64,000 nt of DNA. Origin: Bacteroidales bacterium. GTDB lineage: Bacteria > Bacteroidota > Bacteroidia > Bacteroidales > Tenuifilaceae. Below the pieces are notes generated by a model. The model was not told the DNA's origin. It saw only the letters and a program-made list of their open reading frames with translations, and ran no database searches. The stretch is taken from assembly GCA_003818205.1 (NCBI GenBank), contig RPRQ01000002.1, positions 1-64,000 on the forward strand, read 5' to 3'. The translations under genes and the position numbers were made by a program. How positions within the stretch are numbered: the stretch's first letter is position 1; every line of letters starts with the position of its first letter. Shown here piece by piece: positions 61,630 through 64,000 of the stretch.

Positions 61630-63546
61630 ATGTCATTTAAGTCTTTTACTATTTGTGTATTTACCTGTTTTCTTGTAATTCAATTACAGGCGCAGAAGAG
61701 CATTACTGATAGCATATATACTATAAAAGGTATTGATGTTTATAGTTCTCGTCTTGAAACGTTTGCAGTTGGTGCTACTGTTCAAAAGTTTGACACTACT
61801 CTACTCCGATTACATCGGACTGAATCAATCTCACAATTGCTAGGTGGTTCAGGTGCAAATATTAAATCCACAGGTGTTTCAGGATTAAGTACAATCAGCT
61901 TAAGAGGCGGCGGTTCAACGCATACAGCAATAGTATGGAATGGCTTGAGTATTCAAAGCCCGATGAGCGGAAGTACCGATTTCTCAATACTACCGGTTAG
62001 CATGTTTAGCTCTGTCCAATTGCAATATGGTGGCTCAGGCACCCTATTTGGCAGCGGAGCAGTGGCAGGAATTGTGCATCTCTCGAGTGGAAATATTTTA
62101 ACTACACCCAATGGAATTTCAGCATCGATAGGCTATGGAAGTGCAAACAGTAAAAATGGATTTATAAATTTAAAGCAAGGAAACAAACGAATTGCCGCAT
62201 CTATTAAGGCTTTTAGGTCAAGTTCTGATAATGATTTCTATTTCAATAATACATTTGACATAAAACACAATAAGGAGCAGATAACAAATGCCGAGGCTAC
62301 TCAATTAGGCGTTGCAGGTGATGTTGCTATAAAATTAGTTAAATCAACTATATGGAGCGTTTCTAGTTGGTTTCAACAAAGCGATAAGAACTTACAAACA
62401 CCAATGTCAAACCTAAACTCCGATAACTCAAACCAAAAAGATTATCAACTATTAGCATCATCTAATTTGCGTTTTACAAAGGAGAAACTCTCATTAAATC
62501 TAAAAAGCGGATTAGTAAATGGAAGGATTGATTATACAGACCCTGTAAATAAGACTTTCATCAATCAGTTCAATTCAATAATTAATGAGCTAGAGGGAAA
62601 GCTTAAACTTATTAAAAATGATGAGCTACTAATAGGTGTAAATCATGCAAAAGAGTTTGCCTATAGCGATAGCTATTTGGACAAAAGAGCAAACAGAACT
62701 CGGATATCTCTCTTCAGTTCCTATAAATTCTCATTACTCAACAACAAGCTAAAAACAGCTATCAGTATTAGAGATGAGTATTTCGATAGTCAATTTCTAC
62801 CTTTTGTTTTCTCGTTTGGATTAGAATCAGCTTTAAATTATGGTCTAACGATTAAAGGTAACATCTCCAAAAACTATAAAATACCCTCGATGAACGATTT
62901 ATATTGGGGGAAAACGACTTTTGCACAGGGAAATCCAAACCTAAATTCAGAATCGGGATGGTCAGGAGAAATAGGTTTATCACACAAATACTCAGCGAAT
63001 AAAATAAAAGCAGAAAGTTCAATAACCATTTTCAGAACTTATATTAACCATTGGATTACATGGCAACCTAATGAATTGAATGTTTGGACACCTGAGAACG
63101 TTGATATTGGAAAAACATATGGGGTTGATTTTAAAGCATTAATTAATTTAAAGGTTGACAAAACCACTTTTACTGCAAATGGCTTTTACACCTATACAAA
63201 TGCACGATTGCTTGCTGATGGTTCATCCGAAGAAAAGGTAATGCCATACACGCCTATGCATAAATTCAACGGTGCTTTAAGCATTAACCACAAAAGCTTT
63301 TTCGCTAGATATTCGCATACCTTTAATTATATACGATATATAAATTTGGCAAAAGATAAGTTACCCTACTATAATCTTGGAGATTTATCATCTGGCTATC
63401 AGTTTAAACTTAAAAAAACAAAAGCTGAATTAGTCTTCAATATCCATAACATTTGGAACACCGATTATCAGGTAACTGCGTCGTACGCAATGCCCCTACG
63501 ATACTACTCATTAGCGCTAAATGTAGATATAAACACGAATCATTAA
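61630..63546 (+). CDS. btuB: TonB-dependent vitamin B12 receptor (BtuB-like)
   Basis: A 638-residue outer-membrane receptor: signal peptide (SFTICVFTCFLVIQLQAQ), a TonB-box-like IKGIDVYSSR, the plug domain (SISQLLGGSGANIKSTGVSG and LSTISLRGGGSTHTAIVWNG, about 70-170) and a C-terminal beta-barrel ending in YYSLALNVDIN. Riboswitch 2 upstream makes B12 (or another corrinoid) the likely ligand. A surface lipoprotein gene follows by 21 bp. Confidence 0.93.
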   Translation: MSFKSFTICVFTCFLVIQLQAQKSITDSIYTIKGIDVYSSRLETFAVGATVQKFDTTLLRLHRTESISQLLGGSGANIKSTGVSGLSTISLRGGGSTHTAIVWNGLSIQSPMSGSTDFSILPVSMFSSVQLQYGGSGTLFGSGAVAGIVHLSSGNILTTPNGISASIGYGSANSKNGFINLKQGNKRIAASIKAFRSSSDNDFYFNNTFDIKHNKEQITNAEATQLGVAGDVAIKLVKSTIWSVSSWFQQSDKNLQTPMSNLNSDNSNQKDYQLLASSNLRFTKEKLSLNLKSGLVNGRIDYTDPVNKTFINQFNSIINELEGKLKLIKNDELLIGVNHAKEFAYSDSYLDKRANRTRISLFSSYKFSLLNNKLKTAISIRDEYFDSQFLPFVFSFGLESALNYGLTIKGNISKNYKIPSMNDLYWGKTTFAQGNPNLNSESGWSGEIGLSHKYSANKIKAESSITIFRTYINHWITWQPNELNVWTPENVDIGKTYGVDFKALINLKVDKTTFTANGFYTYTNARLLADGSSEEKVMPYTPMHKFNGALSINHKSFFARYSHTFNYIRYINLAKDKLPYYNLGDLSSGYQFKLKKTKAELVFNIHNIWNTDYQVTASYAMPLRYYSLALNVDINTNH

Positions 63547-63567
63547 CCCTTTAAACAAATTGTTATT

Positions 63568-64000
63568 ATGAACAGATTAAAATCATTACTATCATTATTA
63601 ATCATTACAACATTTCTTTTTAGCTCCTGCGAAAAGGACGAAAAAACCATTGGTAAATATGAAAATGGAGCATTTATAACCAACGAAGGAGCATACAACC
63701 ACACAAATGCATCGGTTAGCTATTTCGATTTTTCGACCAATACGGTAACCAACGATATCTTTGCATCGACCAACGGACGACCAATTGGCGACGTTCTTCA
63801 ATCGGCATACAGAGCAAATGGGAAAGTGTTTTTTGTACTCAATAATTCAAGTAAAGTTGAAATTGCTGATGAGAATGATATTACCGAAATTGATGTAATC
63901 GAAGGACTGAATAGCCCTCGTTACCTAACTGTAAACGGTGGTAAGGCATATATCTCCCAATGGGGCGACAATGGTAAAGTAAAGGTAGTTGATTTAAACA
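63568..64000 (+). CDS. btuG: BtuG-like surface lipoprotein (partial, cut by window end)
   Basis: The first 144 codons of a gene that continues beyond the window. The start is the ATG at 63568. It has a lipoprotein signal with lipobox FSSC (Cys21) followed by EKDEKT. The mature part starts with beta-propeller-like repeats: GAFITNEGAYNHTNASVSYFD, VFFVLNNSSKVEIADE and NSPRYLTVNGGKAYISQWGD. This matches the DUF5074/YncE-like propeller of BtuG, the surface protein that captures B12 for BtuB in Bacteroides. The assignment rests on signal, blade pattern and position; the C-terminal part is not seen. Confidence 0.8.
   Translation, partial: MNRLKSLLSLLIITTFLFSSCEKDEKTIGKYENGAFITNEGAYNHTNASVSYFDFSTNTVTNDIFASTNGRPIGDVLQSAYRANGKVFFVLNNSSKVEIADENDITEIDVIEGLNSPRYLTVNGGKAYISQWGDNGKVKVVDLN

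Noticed and set aside
63598-63801. 67-codon minus-strand frame at the right edge
   Set aside because: Antisense to the BtuG-like lipoprotein, whose signal peptide, lipobox and operon position are convincing.
1-64000. CRISPR array, prophage, integron or insertion sequence
   Set aside because: No regularly spaced direct repeats, no transposase, integrase, cas or phage structural gene found on either strand. The repeats seen are structured intergenic elements without a protein.

Overview
The window reads as a chromosomal segment of a Gram-negative member of the Bacteroidota, most likely Bacteroidales/Marinilabiliales-like. The evidence is AT-rich DNA, promoters of the Bacteroidota type (TTG, 19-21 bp, TAnnTTTG), the block rpmB-rpmG-DUF4295-ftsY-rimO, an LPS gene (kdsA), families typical of the phylum (DUF6588, DUF6340, DUF2027-Smr, FISUMP, LytS/LytTR pairs, a BtuG-like surface lipoprotein) and signal peptides ending in AQ. 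I see no prophage, no transposase and no CRISPR array.

Layout. 0-24 kb is mostly housekeeping: kdsA, rarA, an outer-membrane protein, a large Cache-HAMP-GAF-PAS sensor, fabG, a lipoprotein and an M48 protease, tRNA-Thr(CGT), cinA, the ribosomal/ftsY/rimO block, tpx, clpC, gyrA, a TPR protein, an unrecognised two-repeat protein, and an HTH regulator upstream of pyrD. 24-31 kb holds an AT-rich gap of about 1 kb with no gene, the RNase P RNA gene, a DUF2027-Smr protein divergent from queA, ygiQ and a transsulfuration-type PLP enzyme. 31-41 kb holds arfB, a secreted ankyrin-caspase protein, YciI, an Old Yellow Enzyme homologue, an Rrf2 regulator, the pstSCAB phosphate importer and an acyl-CoA dehydrogenase. 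42-47 kb is unusual. A soluble phosphatidylserine-decarboxylase-family enzyme resembling tryptophan decarboxylase PsiD and a phospholipase D-like protein lie divergent from a solitary trpB. The trpB gene is preceded by what looks like a complete Trp attenuator: promoter, Trp-codon leader peptide, antiterminator and terminator. 47-56 kb holds a LytS/LytTR pair and secreted or surface proteins. 56.8-64 kb is a vitamin B12 uptake locus: riboswitch, btuF, a YefM/YoeB toxin-antitoxin pair inserted in the operon, btuC, btuD, a CobC-like phosphatase, a second riboswitch, btuB, and a BtuG-like gene cut by the window end.

Interspersed repeats are a main theme. Three copies of a 150-200 bp element fold into a small three-way junction (58-207 inverted, 52927-53128, 60493-60693). 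Two elements of about 180 bp are bounded by inverted CCACGGAGACAC arms (31452-31630, 56572-56752). A CCTGCC/GGCAGG hairpin repeat occurs at three places. The most rewarding points are the Trp attenuator, the PsiD-like decarboxylase near it, the toxin-antitoxin pair embedded in the B12 operon, the three-way-junction repeat, and three phased operator palindromes in front of the HTH-pyrD unit. All functional statements come from motif recognition by eye; no database search was run.
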